Notes: a model not told the origin generated them from the letters alone. Shown: positions 25,070-35,531, counted from the first letter of the stretch. The stretch is 64,000 nt of DNA from Rugosimonospora acidiphila (GCF_039543385.1 NZ_BAABJQ010000029.1:48912-112911); one strand, 5' to 3'. Numbers and translations: made by a program.

Positions 25070-28000
25070 GTGTCTGATCGCGCCGTGGAGGTGTACGCCA
25101 GGGTCGGCGGCGCGTGGTCGTGCGGGTCGGGCGTGTGGCTAAGCGACCGCCTGGTGGTGACGGCCGCCCACGTCGTCACCGACCCGGACACCCCCGTGTC
25201 CGCGATTCAGTTGGGCCCGGGGTCGGAGGCGGTTAGGGGTCGGGTCGTCTGGTCGGGCCGTGAGATCGGTGTGGACGTGGCGTTGGTGGAGGTCGCGGAC
25301 TCGGGGTCTGCGCCGGTGTCGCGCCGGCACGGGGTGCGGTGGGGGCGGCTGGTCGGTACCGCGCCGGCCGTGCCCTGTACGGGCTGGGGCTTCCCCGAGG
25401 TGGTCGCAAGCCCGGACATGCGGGATGTAGAACAGATGTCGGGCCGGATCAACCCGGGTCGGTTGGCCAAGGCCGGGTTGTTGTCGATCGGGGTGGATGC
25501 TCCACCGGAGCGGGTGAAGGCCCAGGTGACGGGCGGCGGTTCGCCGTGGGCGGGGATGTCCGGTGCCGGGGTGTGGTGCGGCGAACTGCTGGTCGGAGTG
25601 GTGGTGCGGGATCCCGCCGGGTTTGACGGCCGGCGGCTGGCGGCGGTGCCGGTGGCCCGGCTGTTGGCGGATGCGCGGTTCGCGGGGCTGGTCGCCGACG
25701 CGGCGAGTCGGCCAGCAGTGGTTGAGCCGGTGGAGTTGGACGGGCTGTTCACGTCTCCCCCGCTGCCGACCTCTCCGGCGTTGTTGTTGCGGGCGGACGT
25801 GGCGGCGGTGACGTTCCGGGGTGCATCTCGGCTGACATTGCTGGACGACCTGCAGACGTGGTGCGAGCGGCCGACGGGGTTCGGGGTTCGGTTGGTGGTG
25901 GGGCCGGGCGGTCAGGGCAAGTCCCGGCTAGCCCGGGAACTGGTCGAGCGCATGCGGGCCGCCGGGTGGGTGGCCGGCGCGGTGCGACCGCTGCCCGACG
26001 AGTCGGCAGTGATCGCGTTGGGATCGCTGGGCGTGGATGTATTGCTGGTGGTCGACTACGCCGAGGCCCGCGGAGAACAACTCCTGGACCTGGTCAACAA
26101 GCTCGCAAGGTCGGAGCACCGAGTGCGCATGCTGCTGTTGGCCCGGGGGGCGGGTGAATGGCGGCAGGAGGTCGCCGCCCGCGACGAGACGCTCGCTCCG
26201 GTCGCCGACTGTCCGGTAGATGCGTTGGGACCGGTCGAACCGGACCCGGCGGGGCGACAGGATCTGTTCCACGACGCGGTGCGCGACCTGGCCGCCCGGC
26301 TGCCGCAGGTACCCGGATACGGCGACGCCGAATGGCCGACGCTGGCGGAAACGGTGGCTACCCGGCCACCGGCCGAATTGGAGACGAGCCGATTCGCCAC
26401 CGTGTTGGCGGTGCAAATGGGCGCGCTCGCGAGCCTATTGGAGACTGCCTATCCCAGCGTCGACAAAGGGCGGGCCGAGGAGGTGCTGCTGCGCCACGAG
26501 AGCCGCTACTGGACCACGACCGCCACTACAGGGAAGGTGACCCTGTCGCCGGTCACCCTGCCGGTCGTGGTGGCCGCGGCGGCCGTATTCGGCGCGGACA
26601 CCCGCGACCAGGCCGCCACCATCGTGGAGCATCTGCCCGGTACCCGTGATCAAAGCGAGGATCAACGCGCGGCGATCGTGCGGTGGCTGGCCCGGTTGTA
26701 TCCGACCGACGGTGGCTGGTGGGGTGCGCTGACCCCGGACGTCTTAGCCGAGTACCACATCACTCAGATCCTGGCCGAGCAACCGCACCTATTTGACCAG
26801 GCGGCCGGGCACGCCGACCAGGGCCAGTGGGAGCGGGCTTTGACCGTGCTCACCCGCGCCGCCGCCACCCGGCCACAGCTGACGCCCGTTCTGGTTGGGC
26901 TGATCGGCCTGCACTCCACCCTGAGCCTGCCCATCGCGATCGCGGTGGCCACCGAGGCGGCCGACCCTCAACCGGTACTCCAGGCGATCGCTACCACCTT
27001 GGGTCACATCGGCGAGGACGACCTCGAGCTGATGCTCGCGGTACACGACGCGATTCCGCAGGACACACAGGTGCTGAGAGATACCGCTGCGCAGATCACG
27101 GCCCGCCTGGTCCACCTTTATCGAACCCGTTCCAACACCGACCCGGACGCGTACCTGCCTCACGTGGCCGGATCGTTGAATAACTTGTCGAACCGGTTGA
27201 CGGGCCTAGGGCGGTGGGAAGAGGGTCTAGCCGCAGTTCAGGAAGCTGTCGAGGTCTATCGCGAGTTGGCAGCGGCTCGACCTGGCGCATTCCTCCCCGA
27301 CCTGGCCATGTCGTTGAGCAATCTGTCCATTGGCCTAGGGAACCTGGGGCGGTGGGGGGAGGGTTTGGCTGCGGTCGAGGAAGCTGTCGACGTCTACCGC
27401 AGGTTGGCAGTGGCACGCCCCGACGCATTCCTACCCAACCTGGCCAGCTCGTTGAACAACCTGTCGAACCGGTTGACGGGTCTAGGGCGGTGGGAAGAGG
27501 CTTTGACTGCCGTCGAGGAGGCCGTCCAGATCCGCCGTGGGTTGGCAGCGGCTCGACCCGACGCGTTCCTGCCGGATCTGGCCAGCTCGTTGAATAACCT
27601 GTCCGTTGGCTTAGGGAACTTGGGACGGCGAGAGGAGGGCCTGGACGCAGTCCAGGAGGCCATCGACCTCTACCGTGGGTTGGCAGCCGCCCGACCCGAC
27701 GCGTTCCTGCCTGACTTGGGCTTGTCGTTGAACAACCTGTCGAACCGCCTGGCGGATCTGGGGCGGCGGGAAGAGGGTTTGGTCGCGATCGAGGAAGCTG
27801 TCGACGTCTACCGCGGGTTGGCGACGGCCCGACCCGACGTGTTCATGCCCGGTCTGGCTGGCTCGTTGAATAACCTGTCCGTTGGCTTAGGGAACTTGGG
27901 ACGGCGAGAGGAGGGCCTGGACGCAGTCCAGGAAGCCGTCCGAATCCGCCGCGGGTTGGCGACGGCCCAACCCGACGCGTTCAAGCCCGACCTGGCCGAC

Positions 28001-28528
28001 TCGTTGAACAACCTGTCGATCCGGTTGGGAGATCTAGGGCGGCGGAAGGAGGGCCTAGCCGCAGTCCAGGAGGCCGTCCGGATCCGCCGGGGGTTGGCGA
28101 CGGCCCAACCCGACGCGTTCATGCCGGACTTGGCCGGCTCGTTGAACAACCTGTCCATTAACCTAGGAGACCTGGGACGGCGTGAAGAGGGTTTGGCTGC
28201 GGTCCAGGAAGCTGTCGACCTCTACCGCGGGTTGGCGACTGCCCAACCCGACGCGTTCAAGCCCGGTCTGGCCGGCTCGTTGAACAACCTGTCCATTGGC
28301 CTAGGGAACCTGGGACGGTGGGAGGAGGGTTTGGCCGCGGTCCAGGAAGCTGTCGACCTCTACCGTGGGTTGGCGACTGCCCGACCCGAAGCGTTCACGC
28401 CCGACTTGGTCCGGTCCTCATTCAACCTAGCCCGCGCTCTCACCAACCTCGGCTATCACGAACGTGCCCGGCAGATCCTCTCTGAACCCGCGACCCCCAC
28501 GGAACCTGCACGGGACGTAACACCTTGA
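25070..28528 (+). CDS. Trypsin-like peptidase / STAND NTPase / TPR fusion protein
   Basis: 1152 residues. Residues 1-210 are a trypsin fold with an intact triad: His34 (VVTAAHVV), Asp69 (VDVALVEV) and Ser164 (GMSGAGVW). Residues 245-560 form a P-loop NTPase with Walker A GPGGQGKS at 278-285 and Walker B DVLLVVDY near 323, followed by a helical arm. From residue 702 come nine tandem 46-residue TPR units (SLNNLSxxLGxLGRxEEGLA type) and a partial tenth. There is no signal peptide, so the protein is cytoplasmic. The architecture of effector peptidase, nucleotide switch and repeat sensor matches predicted conflict or programmed-death systems. The Trypco2 gene is its operon partner. The DNA of the repeats is highly similar, suggesting recent expansion. 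Confidence 0.88.
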   Translation: MSDRAVEVYARVGGAWSCGSGVWLSDRLVVTAAHVVTDPDTPVSAIQLGPGSEAVRGRVVWSGREIGVDVALVEVADSGSAPVSRRHGVRWGRLVGTAPAVPCTGWGFPEVVASPDMRDVEQMSGRINPGRLAKAGLLSIGVDAPPERVKAQVTGGGSPWAGMSGAGVWCGELLVGVVVRDPAGFDGRRLAAVPVARLLADARFAGLVADAASRPAVVEPVELDGLFTSPPLPTSPALLLRADVAAVTFRGASRLTLLDDLQTWCERPTGFGVRLVVGPGGQGKSRLARELVERMRAAGWVAGAVRPLPDESAVIALGSLGVDVLLVVDYAEARGEQLLDLVNKLARSEHRVRMLLLARGAGEWRQEVAARDETLAPVADCPVDALGPVEPDPAGRQDLFHDAVRDLAARLPQVPGYGDAEWPTLAETVATRPPAELETSRFATVLAVQMGALASLLETAYPSVDKGRAEEVLLRHESRYWTTTATTGKVTLSPVTLPVVVAAAAVFGADTRDQAATIVEHLPGTRDQSEDQRAAIVRWLARLYPTDGGWWGALTPDVLAEYHITQILAEQPHLFDQAAGHADQGQWERALTVLTRAAATRPQLTPVLVGLIGLHSTLSLPIAIAVATEAADPQPVLQAIATTLGHIGEDDLELMLAVHDAIPQDTQVLRDTAAQITARLVHLYRTRSNTDPDAYLPHVAGSLNNLSNRLTGLGRWEEGLAAVQEAVEVYRELAAARPGAFLPDLAMSLSNLSIGLGNLGRWGEGLAAVEEAVDVYRRLAVARPDAFLPNLASSLNNLSNRLTGLGRWEEALTAVEEAVQIRRGLAAARPDAFLPDLASSLNNLSVGLGNLGRREEGLDAVQEAIDLYRGLAAARPDAFLPDLGLSLNNLSNRLADLGRREEGLVAIEEAVDVYRGLATARPDVFMPGLAGSLNNLSVGLGNLGRREEGLDAVQEAVRIRRGLATAQPDAFKPDLADSLNNLSIRLGDLGRRKEGLAAVQEAVRIRRGLATAQPDAFMPDLAGSLNNLSINLGDLGRREEGLAAVQEAVDLYRGLATAQPDAFKPGLAGSLNNLSIGLGNLGRWEEGLAAVQEAVDLYRGLATARPEAFTPDLVRSSFNLARALTNLGYHERARQILSEPATPTEPARDVTP
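27173..28414 (+). repeat. Nine tandem 138-bp coding repeats (TPR array)
   Basis: Each unit begins tcgttgaa(t/c)aac or a close variant and encodes 46 residues with SLNNLS at the start and ARPDAF near the end. Some copies share long identical runs: the segment around 27605-27658 recurs around 27881-27934. This shows homogenisation or recent duplication within the gene. Confidence 0.85.
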
Positions 28529-28608
28529 CCGAAACCAACCGCGACAAGACTTGTCCGAGACAAACAAACCGCACGATCGCACGAATCTGAGATGGCCGCA
28601 GCCTTCCA

Positions 28609-28845
28609 GGTCAACCGGTGCATCAGAGCGTTGCTAGATGACCACCTGAGAGATAACCCCTATTATCCAATGACCGCTCCGCTCAACGCCTGAACTGCCG
28701 ACCTGCAGTTCAGGCGGCCGGCCTGGCCTGGATCACCAGACACCGCCGCTGCGCCCGCGACTACGAAGCCCTGCCCACCCACCACGAAGCCATGGTCCGC
28801 TGGGCCATGATCCGCATCACCAGCAAACGCCTCACCCGACCCTGA
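28609..28845 (+). mobile_element. Internally deleted IS5-family remnant
   Basis: The frame at 28708-28845 reads AGLAWITRHRRCARDYEALP, then HHEAMVRWAMIRITSKRL and a stop. This is the C-terminal end of IS5-group DDE transposases, which typically read WLxxHRRLARDYE-x-x-x-x-x-x-EAxIRWA. The catalytic region is missing. The upstream 100 bases, with the GATAA-N6-TTATC dyad at 28652-28667, may be the left end of the same element. The element edges are not defined. Confidence 0.65.
28652..28667. repeat. GATAA-N6-TTATC dyad, copy 2
   Basis: gataa-ccccta-ttatc, preceded by gaga. It matches the arrangement at 35516-35531 and, less exactly, at 20844-20859. It lies in the presumed left end of the IS5-type remnant. 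Confidence 0.5.
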
Positions 28846-28949
28846 GGTTCAGGAACGGCGTCTAAGCTAAGCGGTCGTCCTTCGGTGCTGGCCCGATTTG
28901 GGTGAGGATTCCGACAGCTTGCCGCGATCGCGGAGGCGACCTCGGCCGC

Positions 28950-31900
28950 TCATTCGTACGCACGGGCGTCGCGGCCGGCGTTGACGACCGACGACGACTG
29001 CGGCTTCGTTAACTGGGCAAGGTGGTCACGGACCGCGTGTGGGGTGACGCTCGGATCGTCGGTATGGCTGATGTGGTTGGCGGTGAGTAGTTCCAGAGCG
29101 GCCTGCCAGTGGCGGCGGGCGGCGTCGACGTGGCCGAGGGCGTGTTCGGCATGTCCGAGACCGTCGCGGGCGCGGGCTATGTCCGCTGGCTGCTCAAGGC
29201 CAGTGGCCAAATGAAGGGCATCGGTGTGGGAGATCATGGCGTCTTCGGGATGACCGGTGATGTGCTGGACGCGGCCGAGACCCTGGAGGGCCTCGAACTG
29301 GTCGTTTTGGGAGCCGATGTCGCGGGCGAGGTCCAGGGCTCGGCGGAAGTGATCGGCGGCCAGTTGGTGGTCACCCTGCAGCCGATAGGCATCGGCGATA
29401 CTAACTAGCGCGTTCAGTTGCCCGACGGGGTGTGCGATGTCGTGTGCGATGGCCAGTACCTGACCGAGGCAGTCGGCGGCCCGTTCGTATCGGCCGTCCA
29501 CTTGATGGATCCGACCGAGGCCTATCAGGGCATACATTTCGTTTGTGCGGGTGGTCGTGTCGCGGGCGAGGGTCAGTTCCTCGGTGAAGTATTCGGCAGC
29601 CTCGGCATGTCGGCCCAGCATCTGGTTGGAGTAACCGCAGCCTTGGAGCGCGTGCAGCTCGTTGGTGCGATCACCGATCTCCCGCGCGAGGTCCAGTGCC
29701 CTGCTGTGACACTGCATGGCCTGCTCGGAGCGGTTCTGCAGCTGATGGACTTGGCCGAGGCCGTTGAGCGCTTCCACCTCGCTCACACGGTCACCGACGT
29801 CCGGCGCCATGTCGAGCACCAGCTCGTAGTATTGCGTCGCTTCTGCACGGCGACCCTGTAATGAGTGAATGCGTGCTAGTCCGCACAGTGCTTCTAACTC
29901 GCCGAAATATTCTCCGATGCGGCGGGCCAGGTTCACCGCCCGGTTGTAGTAGTCGGAGGCGGCCTCGTAGCGGCCCTGGACTCGGTCGGCGAGGCCGAGG
30001 CCCACCAGGGCGCGCAGCTCGGCGCCGTGATCACCCACACTCCGGGCTGCGGCTAGGGCCCGTCCGTGCAGGTCGCGCGCGTCGTCGGCGCGGGTGTGCA
30101 GATACCGGTGCAGGATGGCCGATAGACGGAGAATGTGGTCGGATCGGCCGTGTTCGGCGGCGATACGAACGGTCGCGAAGATGTTGCTCAGTTCGGTATC
30201 GAGCCACGCCTCGGCTGCGGCTCTCGTGTCGAACGTTAGCCGGGAAGTGCCCGGTGGTCGCAGGTGAGGGCGCCGGTGCGCCTCGTAGGGGTGGGCGCGA
30301 TCCACAGCGTTCGCTGCCGTGTACGCGTAGTGGTCGAACAACCGGCCGAGAGCTGCGGACCGATGCCCGGCTGGATCCTGCGCCACGGCCGTTGCCATGT
30401 GATGACGCACGAGATCATGCAGCACGTATCGGCCGGGTCGCGGTTCGGTGAGCAGGTGAGCGTCGTACAACTCGTCGAGATGCCGACGGACGTGGTTCAG
30501 GTCGGTTTCGAGCAGTGCGGCGGCCGCGTATGAGTCGAGGTTGGGCCCGGGGTGCAGGCCGAGTCGGCGGTACAGGCGTTGCTGCGCCTCGGTGAGGTGC
30601 TGGTAGGACAGGTTCAGCGCGGCGGTGATGCTGCGTTGTCCGGCGTGCAGAGTCGCCAGGGGTCCCTGCTCACCACGGAGCAGTTCGAGAAGATGATCGG
30701 CGGTCCAGCCGGGATGGTGACGCAGCCGGGCGGAGGCGATTCGGATCGCCAGCGGCAGCCGTCCGCACCAGTCCGCGACCTGCACGGCAGTGGCCGGCGC
30801 GGAACCGGCCATCCGATCGCTTCCGGCCGCCTGGCTGAGCAAGGTCACCGCCTCGGTCAACGACAGCACGTCCAGCGATATCGGTGTCGCGCGGTCTAGG
30901 CCGACCATCCGCCGGCGGCTGGTCACGATGACCAGGCACAGCGGCGAGCCCGGAAGCAGAGGGGCCACCTGGCTCTCGTCACGGCCGTTGTCCAGAACAA
31001 GGAGCAGACGCTTGTCCGCCACGTGCGTACGCCACAATGCCGCCCGCTCGTCGAGGCTGGCGGGGATCCTCGCAGTGTCCACACCGGCGGTACGCAGCAG
31101 GGTTTCCAAGACCATGATCGGGTCGGCCGGTTCGATGTTTTCGGTGTACCCGTGCAGATCCACGAACACCTGTCCGTCGGGGAACCGGGGCGCCAACTGG
31201 TGCGCCGCCCGCACCGCCAACGTCGTCTTGCCCACGCCGGCCATGCCGTCGATCGCAGCGACCATGGTGGCGCCCGGCTCGGTTGCAGGGCCGCTCAGGC
31301 CAAGCAGGTGACGGAGCTCGGCCTGGCGACCGGTGAATTGGGCGATGTCAGCCGGTAGTTGACGCGGTATCGGCAGGGGCACTGCTGGCCTGACGACCGT
31401 CGCGGGTGCCCGGCCATTTCGATTGGGTTCCGCGCGGAGCATTGATACTTGCAGGTCCTGTAGTTCAGGTGTCGGCTCGAGGCCGAGCTCGTTGCGCAGG
31501 TGCCGGGCGGCGCGCTGGTAGGCGTCTAGGGCCTGTGCGGTGCGGCCGCTGCCATGCAGGGCGAGCATCAGAGCACGTGTCAGGCGTGGTCGGTCAGGGT
31601 GCTCATCGGCGAGTGCGGCCAAGTGCTCCGCGACGTTGCGATGGTTACCCAGGCGCACAAGCGCCTCGGCGCGGTCCTCGATGGCACCCAGGCGGGCCTC
31701 ATCAAGGTCCCGGCACAGCCGGCCGTGGACGTCTTGGCTGGCGGCACCGGCCAATGCCGGGCCGCGCCACAGCGCTAATGCCTCATCCAGCAACACTGCG
31801 CGCTTTTCATCGTCGTTGGCGGATCGGGCCTCGGCTACAAGCCGGCTGAACCGGTGTGCGTCGATGCTGTCGGGGTCGCAGCGGAGCAGATATCCTGCGC

Positions 31901-32164
31901 CGGCCGTGTCAATGCGCAACTCGTCGCGGTCTGCGTCGTGCATGGACAGGGTGCGGCGCAGCGCACTGATGTGGCTCTGAACGACGCCGCGCGCCGACGC
32001 TGGCGGCCCGCCGGGCCACAACAGGTCGACGAGCCGGTCAACGGTCACCAGCCGATTGGCCGACAGCGCCAGACCGCGGCAGTCAGGCGCTGTTGGCGGG
32101 TACCGAGGCTCACTACTCCGCCGGCCAGTTCAATCGCGACCGGTCCCAACAGCAGGAGCCTCAT
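28950..32164 (-). CDS. SARP/BTAD-NB-ARC-TPR transcriptional regulator, frameshifted near its start
   Basis: The main frame (28950-32048, about 1030 residues) begins inside the winged helix (TVDRLVDLLWPGGPPASARG). It continues with the BTAD domain (to about 215), then an NB-ARC ATPase with P-loop GMAGVGKTT near 270 and LLLVLDN, then C-terminal TPR units (LxGLGxxHxLQGRxxxA type). The true start is probably the ATG at 32164: MRLLLLGPVAIELAGGVV, then LGTRQQRLT, after which a one-base shift near 32075-32090 is needed to join ALSANRLVTVDR. AfsR-like proteins activate secondary-metabolism or other target genes. If the shift is real, DNA binding is lost. Reading the main frame alone would leave a truncated wing. 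Confidence 0.8.
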
Positions 32165-32294
32165 CGAGGCTCGCTATCCGCCAGGCTCCCAATCATGATC
32201 AGGAGAATATCAGAAGAATTTCGGCATCGGCCCGCTCAAGACTGATCGAGCGTTTTCCCACGCTTGTCCAAAGACGAGACGATGGAGCACTAAT

Positions 32295-35200
32295 ATGCGC
32301 GTGATTAATCGTCTATTAGCGGCGGCCCTGCTGGTCGCAGGCACTGTCGGAGTATCAGCCGTCTCGGCTCCAGCGGTTTCGGCGGCCCCGGCGCCGGCGG
32401 TGGGTCTGGCGCCGGATGGCGCCGCAGGCGCGCCCGCCTCCTGCTCGCTTGTTCAGCGGATCACCGGCGAGCAAAAAAATGTTTTTATCCCACTCGACCC
32501 GAGCCTGACCACACCCTGCGGCCGTGAACCAGTTCCTTCAAGGTGGGCTCGGGGGCGGGTCGAAGACGATCACGGTCCAGCTCAACGCTGAGATCGACCT
32601 CAGTTTGCAAGGAACGTTCGGTGTCGATGTTGAGGCGATCAAGGCTGACCTCGGCGGGAACGCCGGTCTGAAGTTCGCGGTTACGGGCTCTATCAGCAGA
32701 ACGTTCAACCTCCCGCCCAACACGACGCAATTAGCGGTCTTCGGCTATCTCGCGAACGTGTATTCAGTGAGCATGACCTGGTCGCCGTCGGGCTGCGTCG
32801 ATAACAGCATCTTCGGGCAGGTGTTGCGAGCCCTAATAGATGCCACGGGGGGCAGCGGATCGGTCAGCGTGCCGATCACGGGGCCGGATTGGTCGCTATC
32901 CTCGGTGTCGACCAAGGCTTTTGTTGGGCCGTTGCCGCCAGCTCCGCCGGGTGTGTTGAACCCGCCGACCGCGCCGGCGCCGCAGCCGGTGACCTCGGTG
33001 GTGGGTCTAGCGGACGGCACGTTGTTGGCCACGACGGACACGCACCGCATCTACAAGATGGTCGGTGGCGCACCGGTGTGGCAGTCGACCTGCGCGGGAA
33101 GCATTTGTGCGGGCACCCCGCGTCCGACAACGCAGGCGGTAATCAACGCCGGGCCCGCTACACCCAAAGATGGAGCGACCCTGGTCGACGAGCAGGGCGA
33201 CATCTACAAATTCGTCGGTGGCGCGCCGATCCACCTGTCTGAGTGTGCGGTGGGCTGCGGCACGCCGGTGCTCGTGTCAACATGGAGTGTCGCGGCGTTG
33301 GAGCATATGCGTCCGTACCCGGCCGACGGGTCGACCCTGGTCGACGAGCAGGGCGACATCTACAAATTCGTCGGTGGCGCCCCGATTCGCCTGGCGTCCT
33401 GCGCGGTGGGCTGCGGCTCGCCGGTATCAATCACGACGTGGAGCGTATCCGCCCTGGAGCACATGCAGCCCTACCCGGTGGACGGCTCAACGTTGAAGGA
33501 CGAACAAGGGCAGATCTTCAAGTTCGTCGGTGGCGCCCCCATCCACCTGGCCACCTGCGCGGCGGGCTGCGGTACACCGGTGCCGATCACGACGTGGAGC
33601 GTGTCCACTCTGGAGCACATGCAGCCCTACCCGGTGGACGGCTCAACGTTGAAGGACGAACAAGGGCAGATCTTCAAGTTCGTCGGTGGCGCCCCCATCC
33701 ACCTCGCGACCTGCGCGGCGGGCTGTGGCACACCGGTGCCGATCACGACGTGGAGCGTGTCCAATATCGATCACATGCGGCCGTACCCGTTGGACGGCTC
33801 AACGTTGAAGGACGAGCAGGGACAGATTTTCAAGTTCGCCGGCGGGGCACCGATCCACCTGGCGTCCTGCGTGGTGGGGTGTGGCGAACAGGTGCCGGTC
33901 ACTACCTGGAGCGTGGCCAACCTCGACCACATGCTGCCCTTCCCGGCCGACGGCACAACTATCCGGGACGAGGTGGGAGACACGTTCAAGTTCGTCCATG
34001 GCGCCCCAATCCATCTGACCTCCTGCTCAGTGAGCTGCGGCGCTCCGGTCGCCATCTCCGGTGCCAGCATCGCCGATCTGGACCACATGCTGGCCACGCC
34101 GGCGGACGGGGCCACCGCAGAAACCGAGTCCGGGGCTGTCTACAAGTTCGGCGGTGGTTCGCCCCTGCCGCTGCCCAACTGCGCCTCTGGCTGTGGCACG
34201 CCGGTCAGCATCAACCAGTCCGACATCGACAACCGTGATCACATGAATGCCGCCCCAGCCGCTGGCACCTTCTTGGAGGCCGTCGAGACCGGCGGGCTGT
34301 TCGAGTCGCACGGCGGGCAGGCCGTACCGGTCGGGCAGTGTCCGGCCGCGAGCGCATGCCCGGACGCGGTCGGCGTCAACGCCGCGTCCATCGCGCTCGC
34401 CACCGGGGCTATCCAAAGCGCGGTGCAGTCCAATACCGGTTTTCTATTCCTCAACGGACCGGTCAGCTTCGGAACCGATACCGGCTTGGGCGTCATGGAG
34501 GGCACCAGCCCGGCCACCGCGGCGCTTGCGGGCGGCGGCTACGAGGGAGCGTTCCAGGCGAACACCGGTCACTTGTTCGCGTTGAACTCGTCGACCGGCG
34601 CGACCGATACGCAGCTCGCAATGATGCCCGACACAAGCCCGGCCATCGCGCCACTGCCCGGCGGTGGATTCGTCGTCGCGTTCCAGGCCAACACCGGTCA
34701 CTTGTTCGTGTGGAACTCGTCTACCGCCGCGAGCGACACGCAGCTCGCAATGATGCCCGGCACAAGCCCGTCGATCGCGAGCGCACCCGACGGTGGCTTC
34801 GAAATCGCGTTCCAGGCCAATACCGGCAACCTGTTCACCTGGAACGCGACCATCGGACCTAGCAACCTCGGCCTGGGCATGCTGGCCGGCACGAACCCGG
34901 CGATCACCGGGCTCGCGACCGACAGCTACGAGATTGCCTTCCAGGCAAACTCTGGCAACCTGTTCACCTGGGACGCGAGCAACGGCGGGCTGGACAGGAA
35001 ACTCGGGATGCTGCCCGGCACGAGCCCGTCGATCGCGAGCGCGCTCGACGGTGGCTTCGAAATCGCGTTCCAGGCCAATACCGGTCATCTGCTCACCTGG
35101 AACTCCGCGACGGGTACGGCGGACACCAATCTCGGCATGCTGGCCGGGACCAGTCCGGCCATCACGACGGCCCCCGGATCGCTCGGCTATGTCGAGGCAT

Positions 35201-35325
35201 TCCAGGCGAACACCGGCAAGCTGTTCACAGTCGACCCGGTAAACGGGGCCCTGACCTCGGGGCTAGGCATGCAGGCGGGCACGAGTCCGGCCGTCGCGAA
35301 CTCACTGAGCTGGTCGCGGCAGTAG
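32295..35325 (+). CDS. Secreted repeat protein, with an apparent frameshift after the signal region
   Basis: The ATG at 32295 opens a clear Sec signal peptide (RLLAAALLVAGTVGVSAVSA, cleavage after VSAAPA) and about 70 mature residues. Between about 32509 and 32545 the frame shifts by one base into the main frame (from 32524, 933 residues). That frame has a beta-rich domain (SKTITVQLNAEIDLS), seven 52-residue repeats (DGSTLKDEQGQIFKFVGGAP, two Cys, TTWSV, HM-x-PYP) and seven 43-residue repeats (AFQANTGHLFxW, MMPGTSP, GGFEI). The Cys pair in each 52-residue unit suggests disulfide-stapled blades. Both repeat types look like beta-propeller or lectin-like surface modules. Function unknown; likely extracellular binding. 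A strong terminator follows. Confidence 0.78.
33169..34260 (+). repeat. Seven tandem 156-bp coding repeats
   Basis: Units of 52 codons begin gatgga/gacggc. The copies at 33481 and 33637 are almost identical at the DNA level, while outer copies diverge, a sign of unit duplication in the middle of the array. Confidence 0.85.
34420..35325 (+). repeat. Seven tandem ~129-bp coding repeats
   Basis: Units of 43 codons carrying AFQANTGxLF and GTSPxI. Copies are less alike than those of the upstream array, and the last one ends the protein. Confidence 0.8.
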
Positions 35326-35354
35326 CAGCCTCGGAGCCACGCGGAAGGAAGGGC

Positions 35355-35399
35355 CGCCACTCAACCGATCAGGGGCCAACCCTGATCGGTTGGGTGGCG
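35355..35399 (+). terminator. Strong 20-bp hairpin terminator
   Basis: Arms cgccac-t-caaccgatcaggg (35355-35374) and ccctgatcggttg-g-gtggcg (35380-35399) pair along their whole length, with one T-G wobble, around gccaa. It begins 30 bases after the stop of the repeat protein. Confidence 0.9.
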
Positions 35400-35490
35400 C
35401 TCGATACTGACGTGGGCCTTCATCAGGCGGCGGGCCTGGCAGCACACCCGTAACCGCGATTTCCTGCTGCGATGTGCCATGTCTCCCGCG

Positions 35491-35531
35491 TTGTCTCCCA
35501 ACTATTTAGTTGGGAGATAACGCCTCTTATC
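35491..35531. repeat. Paired dyads: 11-bp palindrome and GATAA-N6-TTATC copy 3
   Basis: tctcccaacta (35494-35504) and taguuggg-type arm tagttgggaga (35507-35517) form a perfect inverted repeat around tt. Overlapping its right arm is gataa-cgcctc-ttatc (35516-35531), itself flanked by ttggga and cccaa. It lies in the noncoding stretch 35326-35766, which shows no other feature than the terminator at 35355. Confidence 0.6.

Noticed and set aside
27173..28414. CRISPR or satellite array
   Set aside because: The units are in frame and encode TPR helices; no spacers exist.
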